Of a stretch of 64,000 bases of DNA, positions 35,685 to 48,849 are shown in pieces; positions within the stretch are counted from its first letter, which is position 1; each line of letters begins with the position of its first letter. The notes beneath the pieces are model-generated. The model saw only the letters and a program-made list of their open reading frames with translations. It was not told the DNA's origin and ran no database searches. The translations under genes and the position numbers were made by a program. The DNA comes from Leucaena leucocephala (lineage: Eukaryota; Streptophyta; Magnoliopsida; Fabales; Fabaceae). Location: NCBI GenBank assembly GCA_037074615.1, contig CM073538.1, forward strand, positions 22,593,068 to 22,657,067, in the 5' to 3' direction.

Positions 35685-37309
35685 ATGGTGCACGTTTCCT
35701 TCTACAACAGCTGTAAGTCTCTCTCAGACTGATGGCTAGTTTTCCATATACTGGTCTATTGATTTCTTTCTTGAACAATACTTGCTTCTAGTTAATTTGA
35801 AGATTGCTGATGTTCTCGTGATGATTTGCGATTGTTTTATTATTTAGTGTTTTAGTTTTTTCCGCCATTATTGAAGTAGTTTTCTATGAATCTGGTCATT
35901 CTTTTGTGTGATCATTTTGTACTATAACATATTTGCATTGTTTAATAGATGGGAAAACATTCAAGAAGCCTCGTCGTCCATATGAGAAGGAGCGTTTGGA
36001 TGCTGAGTTGAAGCTTGTGGGAGAGTATGGACTTCGCTGCAAAAGGGAGTTGTGGAGGGTTCAGTACTCTCTGAGTCGTATCCGTAATAACGCAAGGGAG
36101 CTTTTGACCCTTGATGAGAAGAACCCACGTCGGATCTTCGAGGGTGAAGCTCTTCTGCGTCGTATGTTTCGATACGGGCTTCTAGATGAGAGTCAGAACA
36201 AGCTCGATTACGTCTTGGCTTTGACCGTTGAGAACTTCCTTGAGCGTCGTCTTCAGACACTTGTGTTCAAATCTGGGATGGCCAAGTCAATTCACCATGC
36301 TAGGGTCCTCATCAGGCAGAGGCATATCAGGTTTTGCATCGGCCCTATCTCTTTCAATTCAGTTAATCTATTAGTTCCAAGCAACCTCGCTAGTGTAGTT
36401 ATTTCAAAGTTTTGAATTGGATGGGTCTTACTATGAAATACCGTCGTAATGCTAAAAGTTGAGATTCTTACCTGCTGCAAAATAGCTGCCCTGCTTGATG
36501 AGACTTGTTATTTAGTGGCCTCCTATTTGTGCCAGCTGATTTGAAAAATGTGTTCTTATATTTTGTATGATTATCGTTTGTCAACTTAAAATGTAACACA
36601 TTAGGGATAGGAATTATCTGTGTTTATTACTTAGGAAGCTTTAAAATGTGTTAGCGAGTCCGTAGTATGCAGCGTGAGTGCCAGAGTTTACTCATGATTG
36701 GTTCCGCTTATGGTGCTTGTTTATTCGATTGGTAAGTGAAGTTTAAAGCCAATTTGTCTAGAAGTCATTGTGCCCCCAAATTTTGAACAATGGACTTTGT
36801 TCAAACAGGATTAGTTGCATGGATATTTGGAGAGCTGCTAATTTTCTTTTGCTGTAGTAAAATGCGTTCCTTCTCTATGAATTTTGTAAAGCTATATGAG
36901 CTCATACGCTCCCTTGGAACTGGCTCCTAATTTGTAGTTTTCATGCTTCTGTATTCATGATTGTATCGGTTTTCTTGTGAATAAAATTTCCCTTTCCACT
37001 CCATAAATTTCAGTTAATCTAAATTTATAGTGACTCTTATCAATGCATATCTATTGCTGCAATATGTTATTGTATGATTTATTTTTCATTATGAAATTAG
37101 TTTCTATGTGTTTTGGGCTTGGCAGGGTTGGGAGGCAGGTGGTGAACATCCCATCATTCATGGTGCGAGTTGATTCCCAGAAGCACATTGACTTCTCACT
37201 CACAAGTCCATTCGGAGGCGGACGCCCTGGAAGAGTGAAGAGAAAGAACCAAAGGGCTGCTGCCAAGAAGGCTGCTGGCGGAGATGGAGATGAGGAGGAG
37301 GAGGAGTAA
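35685..37309 (+). CDS. RPS9: 40S ribosomal protein S9 (uS4)
   Basis: Three exons: 35685-35712, 35949-36330 and 37126-37309, giving 197 residues, the family's normal length. The start MVHVSFYNS is followed by YGKTFKKPRRPYEKERLDAE, the S4 RNA-binding region (GLLDESQNKLDYVL ... RVLIRQRHIRVGRQVVNIPS), the conserved SPFGGGRPGRVKRKN block, and an acidic EEEEE tail. It binds 18S rRNA early in small-subunit assembly and sits near the mRNA entry channel. The first exon encodes only nine and a third codons, a common plant layout. The residues before YGKTF are NS rather than the usual RN. Site II elements upstream fit growth-linked expression. Confidence 0.97.
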
Positions 37310-40300
37310 ATTATGGATTTATCCTTTAGCTAAACCCTTAGATATTGTTTGTTTGTTTTTTTGTCATTAGTACTTTAAATTTACCTCATGATTCAGTGTC
37401 ATACTTTATTATGTTTTGAAACATTAACTATTCTAAATTCACAAGTTTTGCTTCAAATTCCAAGACTTTGAGATCACTGATTCAACCAATGGGCATCAGC
37501 ACCCTACTAATAAGCGGTAGCTTCTGATTTAAGTTGATAGTTTACTCGTTTGTGGAATGTCATAATATGGTTTATGCTCCATGTTGTTTGGGGATCGCCG
37601 GTTGCTACCAGAAGGGTACCTCGTGGCCAATGGAGATTAATTGATGATTTCTGTAGCGTGTATGGAGTTTACTGTATGTCACTTCGTTGTGGTTTGAAAT
37701 TCTTGGTCAGTTAAGTTTATATATGTGGAATAGGCGATGAGGGAATGACCAATTAAACCTGTAGTAAATGCCGTTCACTATTTGTGATGGCGAGATTTCA
37801 TTCGAAGTACATTATTCTTCATGATTTTAGATTTCTGTAGTTTATCTACTCTTTATAGTATAATAAGTGGGGTATTACCGACCGTTTTCAGAACTGAACT
37901 GGGCCTTAAACTGGTCAAGATTCAATGGATGGATTGGTTTTTATTTTGGTTTTAATTTAGTTAAATTAAATTAATATTATCTACCGTCTTTAACATAAAA
38001 TTTTAATTAATTTTAAAAAATTAATTAAATTAATTAATTATAATAATTATATATTAATTTTTTTAAATATTATTTTTAAATGTGTATTCGAACTGTATAA
38101 TTATATAGAGATATTTTAAGATAAAATTATAATTTTAAAAAATAAAGTATATTAGAGTTTTATATTTAAAATTAAAATAAATTTTTTATCTAATTTTGAT
38201 ATTTAAGATTAGGGGGCTATTATTTAAAGAATAATAAGATGGTCAAGTTGTTTTGCAAATCTTCGTGAGTTGAAATTTTGTTTGTAAGTATTTTATGAAT
38301 ATCTTTATAAATATTTTTTAAATTTAAAGGTATTTTTAAATTTTTTGGGTTGTGATAGACTTTTATGATTTTGAATTTTTATAAATATTCTTTAATTTTT
38401 TTTTGTAAAAAAAATCTAAATGTGTGAAAAACAAAAAAGTCATATCCTTATACATACTGAATTTATAATTAATTACAGCCAACAATTTTTTGGCCAACTA
38501 AATAGACCAACATTACAATAAAAGTGTTTATTATTTATGACAAAACACCAAAGTTATTAAATATGTTAATTAAATTAGAATCCTGATGGAACTACCTCAA
38601 AATGCAAGGCCATAGTAGCAGTATGTATTTTCGTCCCCATCCCCTTCCTTCTTCTAAGTGATGAATTGAGTAAATTTATGAATTTAAAGGAAGGAGATGA
38701 AATAATTATTATGAGAGTAACACCTGGGCGAAATCGCAAAGGCTTTTCTTCTCTCTCAAGCTTGAGTGAAATATGCAGAGGAGGGATGGTCAAGGAATTA
38801 CCAATGACTAGTAGCACAGGAGAAAATAAAACTCTCTGGTTTCATCCTCAAAATTATTCCACAAGTAAAGCATATTTTTATTGATAATCAGAATGACACA
38901 TATATAAATATTCAAGGGAATTTTGAAGGGAAAATAATCTTTTAGCTATTTATATATATATTTTAAAAATTTTTAATTTAGTATATATTGTATCAATATT
39001 GTTTTTTTTTGTTTTTCGTCCACAAAATTATAAATCAAGAGCACAAAATTTCATATAACATATATATGCATGGACATTTTTGAAATACGGACCCGTAAAT
39101 ATAAGTTGACTATATTCTCCTATACGTTGAACAAGATACTACTGTTAATGTAATAAAAAATTATGATTAATTGGTCTAATGTAAATATAAGATACTAATG
39201 CTAGATTTTTTTTAGTTTTTAGTTTAAGTCCTAAAAAAATATTTGTATTAATAGGAGCAATTAAAAATATTAAAGTTAAAGTAATCGATTTTTCAAATAT
39301 TTAGAAATAGTTATTATTCAGGTATTATAAGAACAAGAACAAGGAAAGACCAATTTAATTAAGATTGTGTTTACGAGAACTTTGGTTAATTAATGTGTCC
39401 TCCTTAATTAACTTATTCGATAATCCGTGGTCTTAACCATGAGAAAGGAAACATGGTCAATCTTGTTCCCCATTATACAAAGCATAATCTCAACGCCAAA
39501 CAAACAATCCGTATTCCACACATTAATTTAATTTAATCAACTTATTTGGATTAACAAGACTTACATGTGAAGAATCTGGTCTTTGCAAATCCAATGACTC
39601 TTTTGCCCCTCTCTTCTTTCCTAATCATAATCACTTCTATCCACTTCTTCGTTAGCAATTTAGCATCATATATTTCCTATTTTATTTTATCTAATGATAA
39701 CCTGAGATTTCAAATTTAAATTAAAGAGTTTGCATGATATAACTAGTTCGAGTATAAAATGATGTTGGATCATTTCGATTTATAAAAAAAAAAAAAGATG
39801 AAGAATATGACACAAATGAGTTTTGTATATTACCCCAAAAAAAAATGAAAAACACAATTGGTACAAGCTAAATCAAGCATTTCTTTTATCATTAATTTGT
39901 TTGAAATAATATAAATGCCATACGAGGGAGGAGGGCATTTGTGTAAAAAAGCTTAAGTTGATTAGGGTCAGAGCTGAAAACGTAAGAGTGACCTGAGTTG
40001 CAATCCAACTGGATTTGTTTCTCAGGCCGTTTAAAAGGTTAGTATTATTATATTAAATGAATGATTATAATTAATTAATTAAATAAGATATCTATATATC
40101 CAAATGAGATATATGTCTTTCTCTTTTTTGACTTTCCATCTTTAAGCTGTCTCCGCAATTCAATGCAGCATCCTTTGTTGAATATACCAAAATTTGAACA
40201 AAACCAACACTCAAAGCAAACGGAACCGCGCAAACAATATTCCCATCGTATTCTTTTCGCCTCTCTAATTCTTGAGGTCGGCTTCGAATCCATGAAACTC

Positions 40301-42159
40301 CCACAAATCTCACCGGTTGTCAACCTAACACACTCGTCGCATATATCCCAAGTATACCATCCTTTCACTTGTAAATTTTCCCCAACTTCCTTATTACTTC
40401 TCTTCATACTTCATACCCACTTTTCACTTTTGAATTTATCCCTTGTTGTCTCTTTTTCTTCTTCTTCTTCTTCCCACTGCATGAACTATTGAAAATTGAA
40501 GAAAGGAAAATAAAGATTACTAAAGGAAATGTAAGATATAAATTAAACAACTTATGTAGAAACAAACGGAGCATCCTGGATATGTTTAAATAGATGCAAC
40601 TGGCAAGCAATGCATTTATACCTCCGCTGACTGTTAGTGCTCACAAAAAGATAAAGTTCAACAAACTCTTGAGATAACTCATGAATCCACCTATTTATCT
40701 TTGTCATTGCTTAAAAATTGTTCCATGTTTCTTATCTGTTTTTACTTATGTACTTATTTGTCCTACAAAACTTTGCCTATGTTTTAAAGCCGTTCCCAAG
40801 TCCAGATAAAACAAGAGGATTGCGTTAGGCCATTTAGTTAACGTAAAACTCTGTCGAATCTTTATGATCACACTTCTTTGTCATGGCACATTGGTTGGAT
40901 TAATTTCACTAGACCATATTTCTGTGTGCTATATTTCCATGAAATTAAATAAATAAATGAACTCTCTCACTCGAGGAATTCAATAATATTTTTTATTTGC
41001 TGAATCCGTGAATTGGTCTTAATGATTTTGCTGGATTAAAATGATTATTAATAATGTGAGTCAGTTTTTTTGTTCTGCCTAACTCTGTGCTGTACTCGCA
41101 GTTCCCAAGGATAGCTCTTTTCTTCACGATCTCTATATGACAAGGCAAGGATAAACCGCGCGAAGGGCTAGTAATACAAGAACTGATTATTGTGAGCTTC
41201 GCTGTATAAGTGTCCGTTCAATCTTGGTATGCGGGCATTTGTTTTCTTTATTAACCATTCTATCTCATATCTTTCATTCTAATTTTGTGAGTCTGTGTTC
41301 CTGGTCAGGCATTATAGTGCATGTGTAGCATTGGATGACTGGCGAAACCTTTGGTTTGAATCTCTCCTTTCCTTTCTTTTCCTTTTCTGTTTGATAAGTT
41401 TCTTTCTTTGAAGATTGAACTTTAATATCCTTTATTATGATGATTTGGATTAAGAAAAGCTGATTGGCGGTAAAATTATGATAGAAGCTTCAATCATTTT
41501 TCTGATTCATTGCTGTCCCTTGTTTTTGCTCGGATCAAAGAACATATTATTTGGGACAACTTGATTTTTCCAATTAGTCTTCTGTGCTGAGCGCACGTTT
41601 TTTTGGTGGTTGGTTGGGGGGGGGGGGGTGTCGCTATTTTTCCCCCTGGCTGAAAGTTGTTGCATAAAAAGTTCAACTTGTAATCACCTTGTCCTTCCTC
41701 TAGCATGCTGCTTCATATCTTATCATGGTTGTAATTAGATTGATCTGGGAATTCATTCATACATGCATCTGGTTGGAATGTGTTTGTATTGAATATTGGT
41801 CTTGCCTCTTGTTTTCCTTATTTCAACAATCAATAATGGAGTTAGACATGGTAAAAAACATGCAGCAAATAATTATCAGGTGATTTGAGTAGCATTTATT
41901 TGTTTTTCTAAATCAACAAGCAATCGTGAGGCCTAAACATTTACAAAAAAGGAGCAAGGGATTACCTAAGCAATGTTTGAAGCACTGATTCATTAACCTT
42001 CAGTTGTTTGCTTGAGTATGTACTCGAGTCCTTTAGTGCGGTGTGTAGTCCTGCACATTACAATTTTTTTTTTCTATATTCACAGGTTGTTCTTGCTTTT
42101 CTTTGTGTTATTTATTAAAAGTTCTTATAATTGTTGATCCACCATAATATTGCACTCTT
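37310..42159. other. 4.9-kb spacer before the TPS relic
   Basis: No gene is supported. It holds AT-rich DNA, a G-run near 41618-41629, and, after about 40.6 kb, sequence with intron- or leader-like composition that may be the old 5' leader of the TPS copy. Confidence 0.5.
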
Positions 42160-44925
42160 GACACCCATTAATTGGAAATTGCACAAATTTGTTGGACTTG
42201 GTGTCTGGGGACATTTTAAATTTCCTTCTAACACCAAGAGCTCTTCCGCGTGTTAATACTGTTCCTGGAGTTATTTCTGACATAGATGGGGAAAAAGGTG
42301 CTGATGTTGATGATTCACATGCTTCCTCATCAGAACATCGTCAAAAGATAATCATTGTAGCAAATTTTCTTCCCCTTAATGCTCATAAGGACAAAGATTC
42401 AGGCAGATGGTGCCTTTTCTATGATAAAGATTCGATTTTGTGTCAAATAAAAGATGCTATTTCTTGTGATACCGATGTTGTTTATGTAGGATCTTTGAAG
42501 GTTGATGTTTATGAAAGTGAACAAGAGAGAGTTTCTCAAGAGTTGCTAGATGAATTCAAATGCTGGCCTACCTTCCTTCCACCGCTCATTCAGAATAGGT
42601 TTTAACGGATTTTGCAAGCAACATTTGTGGCCACTATTTCATTACATGTTACCCATGTTTCCCGATCATGGAAATCGCTTTGATAGGTTGCTCTGGCAGG
42701 CTTAGGTTGCCGCTAACAGGATATTTTCAAAAAGGGTTTTGGAAGTTATGAATCCAGAAGTTGATTATGTATGGGTTCATAATTATCATCTGATGGTTCT
42801 CCCAACATTTCTCCGAAAAGAATACAGTAAAGTCAAGCTAGGATTTTTCCTCCACAGACCTTTTCCTTCTTCCGAAATTTATAGGACTCTGCCTGTCAGA
42901 TGAAATTTTGAAAGCACTTCTCAATGCGGATTTAATTGGCTTTGATACATTTGATTATGCTCGTCATTTCTTATCTTGTTGCAATCGAATGCTTGGCTTG
43001 GAATATGAATCCAAAAGGGGCTACATTGGACTTGATTACTATGGCCGCACAGTATACATTAAAATCTTGCCAGTAGGAATTCACATGGCCAGGCTTCAAT
43101 CTGCCATAGATCACCCATCTTCTGTGAGCAATTTATGGGGAAGCAACTTATTCTTGGTTTTGACGATATGGACATCTTTAAAGGAGTCAGTTTGAAGCTC
43201 TTGGCTGTAGAATTACTCCTAGAGTAGAATCCAGAACTGCTAGGTGAACTAGTACTAGTCCAAATTGTAAATCCCCCAAAAAGTTCAGGCAAAGATGTTG
43301 AGGAAGCAAAGAAGGAGATACACATGATTGCTAACAGGATAAATGGAAGATTCAGTTGGCTAAATTATGAACCTTTGATCATCATAGATCATCCTGCTCC
43401 TTTCTATGAGAAGATAGCCTATTATTCCTTGGCAGAATGTTGCATCGTGAATGCTGTGCGCGATGGTATGAATTTAATTCCATACGAGTATATCGTCTGT
43501 AGGCAGGGGAATACGCAAATGGATCAAGCGTTGGGAATTGTTTCAGATCTCCCTTGTACAAGTCCACTTGTTGTTTGAGTTTATCAGTTGCTCACCATCT
43601 CTTAGTGGGGCATTGAGGGTGAACCCATGGGACATTAGTGCTGTAGCTGATGCGATAAATTTGGCCATCAGCATGTCTATTGTGGAGAAACAGTTACGGC
43701 ATGAGAAGCACTATCGGTATGTTTGCTCTCATGACATGGGTTATTGGGCTCGAAGTTTTGTACAAGATCTAGTTCGTTCATGCCAGGATCATCTCAGCAA
43801 ACGTTGTTGGGGTATTGGCTTTGGACTGAGTTTCAGAATCCTGGACCTTTCACCCAGTTTTAGGAAGCTTTCAATGGGCCACAATGTCTCTGCATATAAA
43901 AGGTCAAATCAGAGAGCAATTTTTCTGGACCATGATGGTACCCTTGTGTCCCAAACTTCCATTATTAAAAGTCCCAGTCCGGAAGTCATATCTTTGCTGA
44001 ACAACCTATGTAGTGACCCCAACAACATTGGGTTTATAGTTAGTGGCAGGCGAAGGACTTCTTTGGGTGAGTGGTTAAATCAGTGCGAGAACCTCGGTAT
44101 CGCAGCGGAGCACGGGTATTTTATCAGGTTAGTCTGTCCTCAACCCAAAGCATTGACTTCTTAGGTTACATATGATATGAATCTCTGAACTTGCGTAGGT
44201 TTGTTTACTATTGAATGCAGGTGGGATGGACAGTCAAGTTGGGAAACAAATCATATAGCTATAGATTTTGCTTGGAAAAACATTGTTGAACCTGTAATGA
44301 GAGCATATACTGAGTCAACTGATGGCTCTCAAATGGAGATCAAGGAGAGCGCCTTGGTTTGGGACCACCGTGACGCTGATCTTGATTTCGTATCTTGGCA
44401 GGCCAAGTCGCTGCTGGATCACCTTGAAAATGTCCTTTCAAATGATCCAGTTGTTGTTAAGAAGGGACAGTACATTGTTGAAGTTAAACCACAGGTAAAA
44501 ATCTTTGTCCCTCTTTTTCTTCATCTTAACCTATGATTGTTCATAAAAAGTTCTAACCTTGGATATAATCAACACAACAGGGAATCACTAAAGGGTTAGT
44601 TGTAGAAGAGGTTCTGTCTAGACTGACCCTGACCGGGAAATCGCCAGATTTCATTCTGTGCATTGGGGATGATAGGTCTGACGAGGACATGTTTGCGAGC
44701 ATATCCACCAAAGTCTATGGCGGAAGCTCATCTTCAGCACCAGAAATCTTTGCTTGCACAGTTGGCCAGAAACCAAGCAAAGCCAGGTACTACGTGGACG
44801 ATACTGCTGAGGTGATGATGTTGCTTAAAAGCCTTGGTACTGCTTCAAGGCTTAAACCAGTATGTGATGATGAGGAAGAAGTTCCTTCTGAGACAGAAGC
44901 AAGTTCTGAAACGGTTGCAGCTTGA
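42160..44925 (+). pseudogene. Class II trehalose-6-phosphate synthase/phosphatase copy, decayed
   Basis: Protein similarity to class II TPS (TPS8-TPS10 kind) runs from CTNLLDLVSGDIL at about 42180 to the natural stop at 44925. Lesions in the glycosyltransferase-20 half: no ATG at the expected start; a frameshift with TAA at 42603; TAG at 42703-42705 inside LWQA(Y)VAAN; a frameshift at about 42900; a deletion plus frameshift near 43115-43130; TAG at 43225-43227; and a 2-base loss with TGA at 43576. From there on the phosphatase half is open across two intact GT-AG introns (about 44129-44220 and 44495-44580) and keeps DHDGT, FIVSGR and GDDRSDEDMF. Retained introns show it is a duplicated, not a retroposed, copy. 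Class II proteins are thought to be regulatory rather than fully catalytic. Confidence 0.88.
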
Positions 44926-46328
44926 AGGACGTAGTTTCGAATGCAAGAGTTCAAAGTGTTCACAGGTTTTAAGAGTCGTTGAAGTTTGATTGGTAGGTGG
45001 GGGAGGGAAAATAATGTATATGTTTGCTTTCTAGTAGTAGCCTTGAAAGAAAGAAGGATATCAAATATATTGATGGGGAAAAGGAATTCTAGTTTCATGG
45101 GACTAGGAAATCCTTTGTCTGTATAGTTCGAATTTATTCGGTTTATACATTAAGGCATTCAAGTCTCAAAGTGCTAAAGTTATAACATATAATACAGAAG
45201 GGATTTATATTTTATAAGTAAGCGAATTTAATTTTTTATTAAAGATTCTTTTAATATACAATATTATAAATTTATTATAAATATTTTTTAAATTCTAGGG
45301 CTATATTTTAATTTTGATGGGAGATTAATGATAAATTTATCTAAATTTTTTTATACAAAAAATAAAAATTTCAAAATGGCCTGTCAAATTTTTATTTGAT
45401 GGATTCACAATTTTTTTACAAAATTTTCCATCTAGTAAACCCTAACATATCTTCAACAAAATGGCTTGTTAATTTCATAATTATAAAAATTAGCTAATAT
45501 TTTTGAATAAATTTAAAAAATTAAATAAATTAGTTAATTATAATCAAATCTAATTAATTAAATCTAGTTAATTAAGACGAATTCATATTATATATTCTTT
45601 AGTTTATTTAAATTAATCAATTAATTCTTATAATAATTATAATTAACTGATTTATTTTATTTTTTAAATTTATCTAAAAATTTTAAATATTTTTTATAAT
45701 TATGAACTATGGTAGTATTTGGGAATTTAAATGTTTCAGAGGAAAAAATTTGTATGGCCCTTGTCATGAATAGAACCAGAAAAGATGACATGATTGTATG
45801 TGATATGCATAAGAAGATATAGAAATGAATTAAAATAATTTTATACAATTTCTTTTAAATAAAATTAATGAAGAAGATAATTTATTAAAATAAAATGTAA
45901 AAGAGGAATATTTTTCTTCCAACAAGAGGTGAAAATGGATACTTGTGAATTAATTATAGCAAAATCACAGAAAAAATATTGAAGTATTTATGTCTTTATT
46001 TTCAGAGTGTTTTAATCAATATAAAATTTAAGGGTAATCATTAACCATGAATATTATGAAAAAATAAATATTCAATAATCAATATTAGTATCCATATCAT
46101 TAATTATACATATAAAAAATCAATTTGGGGATTAAGGGGTTAAAGTTTAAACTTCACAAAGTACAGGGAAGGCTTTATAAATTTATAAACCATATGGACT
46201 TATTTCGAAATTAGTTGAATATATAAGGATGGAGTGAGAAACTACACGGTCCCAGTCGCCCTTGGCAGAGTGAAAGAAAGGAAGACGAAGACGAAGCTAC
46301 GACTACACCAATTCTGAGCCCCAAAAAA
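44926..46328. other. AT-rich spacer
   Basis: Contains the old 3'-UTR region of the TPS relic, then strongly AT-rich DNA. A proximal promoter for the next gene is likely after about 46.15 kb. No gene is seen. Confidence 0.6.
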
Positions 46329-47130
46329 ATGACGTCCGTTTGCTTCACTCTCTTCTCCGTTTTTCTCATCGCCACCCTTCCCAACTTACAGGTGCGCTGA
46401 TTAGTTGTCTTCTTCAGATTTTTCTCTTTCCCTCCGTACTCTTTCCGGCAATCGAACGGTCGCTGAGGATATGTTTTATGCTTTTTGTGTAGGGATATGC
46501 TGCAAGTGATCTTCACATCAGATCACAATCGCCGTTCTCCGTCGCTCTTGAAACCCTCCAGAAGCAATTAGGGTTTGTCCTTTCGTTTTTTTCATTTTTT
46601 ATTCACGTTCTGTACTTTCTTCCTTCCTTTTTCTTTTTGGTTAATAATTGGCCCTCCGGAATTATGTAAATTACTTGTATCTTTCTAATAATTTGTAGTT
46701 AACCAAATTTTATGCTACCATCAGCTATACCTTCAAGAGCATTGGCCTACTTCGTCGTGCCATGACTCATGCTTCCTTCTCAGAAGAGAACAACAGAGCT
46801 TTGAGCATTCTGGGCGCCAATGTCATCGAAACAGCTGTCTCTTTCCAGTCACTTTCAAAAGACATTGACATCTCTTCGAAAGATCTGAGTCGTAGAATAG
46901 CGGAATTCTCCAACGTGGAATCTTCATGCACTGGAGATGCATTGCGGTTGGGTTTGCAAAAGATAGTTCGGGTTTCACCCAAGACCAATTCTTCTGCACC
47001 TTCTGTGGTTTGTGGTGCTTTCCGTGCAATCTTTGGTGCTATTGCTATTGATACCGCAAACTGCGATGCTGCAGGCAACGTTTTCTGGGCCGTTCACGGG
47101 GGTAAGGTCGGGGTTGCTCTGCCATTTTGA
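46329..47130 (+). CDS. NFD2: RNase III-fold protein, NUCLEAR FUSION DEFECTIVE 2-like
   Basis: Three exons: 46329-46391, 46493-46572 and 46725-47130, giving 182 residues against about 190 in Arabidopsis NFD2. The first about 21 residues (MTSVCFTLFSVFLIATLPNL) are hydrophobic and look like a signal peptide or membrane anchor. The single RNase III-like domain starts near residue 35 (PFSVALETLQKQLGYTFKSI) and shows LLRRAMTHASFSEENNRAL, then SILGANVIETAV. Active RNase III enzymes have acidic residues in this signature (NERLEFLGDAVL); here they are Ser/Ala/Asn, so RNA cleavage is unlikely. Arabidopsis nfd2 mutants fail in karyogamy. The start codon is the first ATG and gives a continuous frame with correct phases. 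Confidence 0.85.
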
Positions 47131-48663
47131 GCCTGTGAGTTAAGTTCTCAGTTGCTTGCCCTTTGTTTCTGATATGAAAAACATGTTAATGACTAATGTA
47201 CGTACTTGATAGTTGTTGTAATTTGATCGGCTGTGACTATGTATATGATAAGGTGCACTTGCACGTATTACGGGTATTACTAAATGGCTCTCTATGATGC
47301 TATTATTCACCTATGCCAGTGTGTAAAATGATTACACAAATATGTTTGTCTCGAATCTTCATTTCTTGTTAGTCTTGCTTGGCAAATCTTGCCTATTTGC
47401 TGGAATTACCCTGCCATATGATGGGGAAGGATGTGGCTGTAATTGATCTAAACTTGTTGTTCAGGAATGCTTTTTCTTATTAGCATGAAACTGATACTCG
47501 ATTCACTTCTTGAATTTCGAATTTCTGTATCATATAGCGGTGCTGGAAATTCTGGCTGTGTGTCTTCGACATCCATATGGATAATAACTCGCTTTTATAA
47601 TACTTCGTATTTAAAAATTTGTGCCATTTTGGCAGAGTATGTGAATGAAGTTGGCATGCCCACCTTCTTCAACCTTACATGGCTGGCATAAGTTTGATTC
47701 ATATTCTAGCATTGTTTTGAGATCAATAGTTTTCTTAAATTATTATATTCTTCTCTTCCAAAATGAAATTCTTTTGGGTGTGCGTTGTTTCTCTCATCTT
47801 ATTCTTAGCTGGAGATCCCATTCTCAGCTTAGAATAAATATTTCTTGATTGCTGCTACACTTGGCAATCAGATGGAGTGTAGAAAGTCATGATGTGATTG
47901 AAAGCTTACGAGAGAAAACAATTGGTTTGAAAGATATTGGTTATGTTTGATAGATATAAATCAAGTTGCATTATTAACAAGCTATAGGATTAATGTATAA
48001 GAAAATACGTTTAATTATTATGAATAGAGAGATTGTAGTTACATATTGCTGATCGCACAAACTTTTTTTTTTTGGTGTCTGGAGACTACTTTCGGATAAT
48101 TTATTAACTGGATTTTGATCTCACTTGACATGGACGATTGGCTGAAGATCACGAGATAACCGAGTAGCATTGCTATTAGGTGCGTTAATCGCTACTTTCT
48201 CGTATTCCCCTGTTTATCCACTTCTTTTTAAAAAAACAATATCGTGGAAGGAAAATATTATACTGCTCAAATATTAATTATAAAAATTATAATTAATATA
48301 AGAGTTAATTGACTAATTTAGATTTAGATTGATTGAAAAATATATAATATAAATTTATTTTAAAAGGTTAAATTTAATTATAATTAATTAATTTATTTAA
48401 TTTTTATAATTTTTTTTTAAAAAATAATTAATGTTTATAATTAGGATAAGAGGAAGAGTGAGGATTAAGAACAAAACTAGGCCCAAAAGAAGCTCTATCC
48501 TCAACATACTTGGGCTTGGTTAAATGAGGTTTTCTTGTGTGTAATTTTATAAATCCACCTAAATTTTGATAGCTACGTAATACTCCAACTAATTTGGAAA
48601 CAAGTTTCTACGCAGTTATATTTAAAGAAGTGTCTAAGCTCAATTTAAAATCTAGAAGATGAA

Positions 48664-48849
48664 CTAACGGGGGTTGGTCTGAGTGGTAAGCGGCTCGGTA
48701 TCGCTTAAGCGAGATCTCGAGTTCGAGCCTTGGCGTATGCAGAAAATTCCCGTTGGGAGACTCACCCACTATAGCTAGGTGCGCGACGCGGGTCAGATCC
48801 GAATGTAGTCGGGGTAAAGCTCTGGTGAATTGGGTGGGCAACAAAAAAA
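48664..48849 (+). mobile_element. SINE family 1, young full-length copy
   Basis: Perfect 17-bp target duplications (AAAATCTAGAAGATGAA) lie at 48647-48663 and 48850-48866. The tRNA-derived head has an A box (TGGTCTGAGTGGTAAGCGG, about 48675-48693) and a B box (GAGTTCGAGCCTT, about 48719-48731) at normal pol III spacing. The body contains GGTGCGCGACGCGGGTC and ends in an A-rich tail. Intact boxes and identical duplications indicate a recent insertion. Confidence 0.9.

Noticed and set aside
38575..38817. CLE-like peptide precursor on the minus strand ending in EVVPSGF
   Set aside because: The frame stops where the CLE motif should continue, there is no signal peptide, and a chance match is likely.
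42189..42605. Calling a functional 138-residue protein at the 5' end of the TPS copy
   Set aside because: The frame lacks an ATG (it starts at TTG) and ends at a frameshift inside a conserved domain.
48668..48740. A true tRNA gene
   Set aside because: A and B boxes are present, but there is no acceptor-stem pairing at tRNA length, and the sequence continues into a SINE body with an A tail and target duplications.
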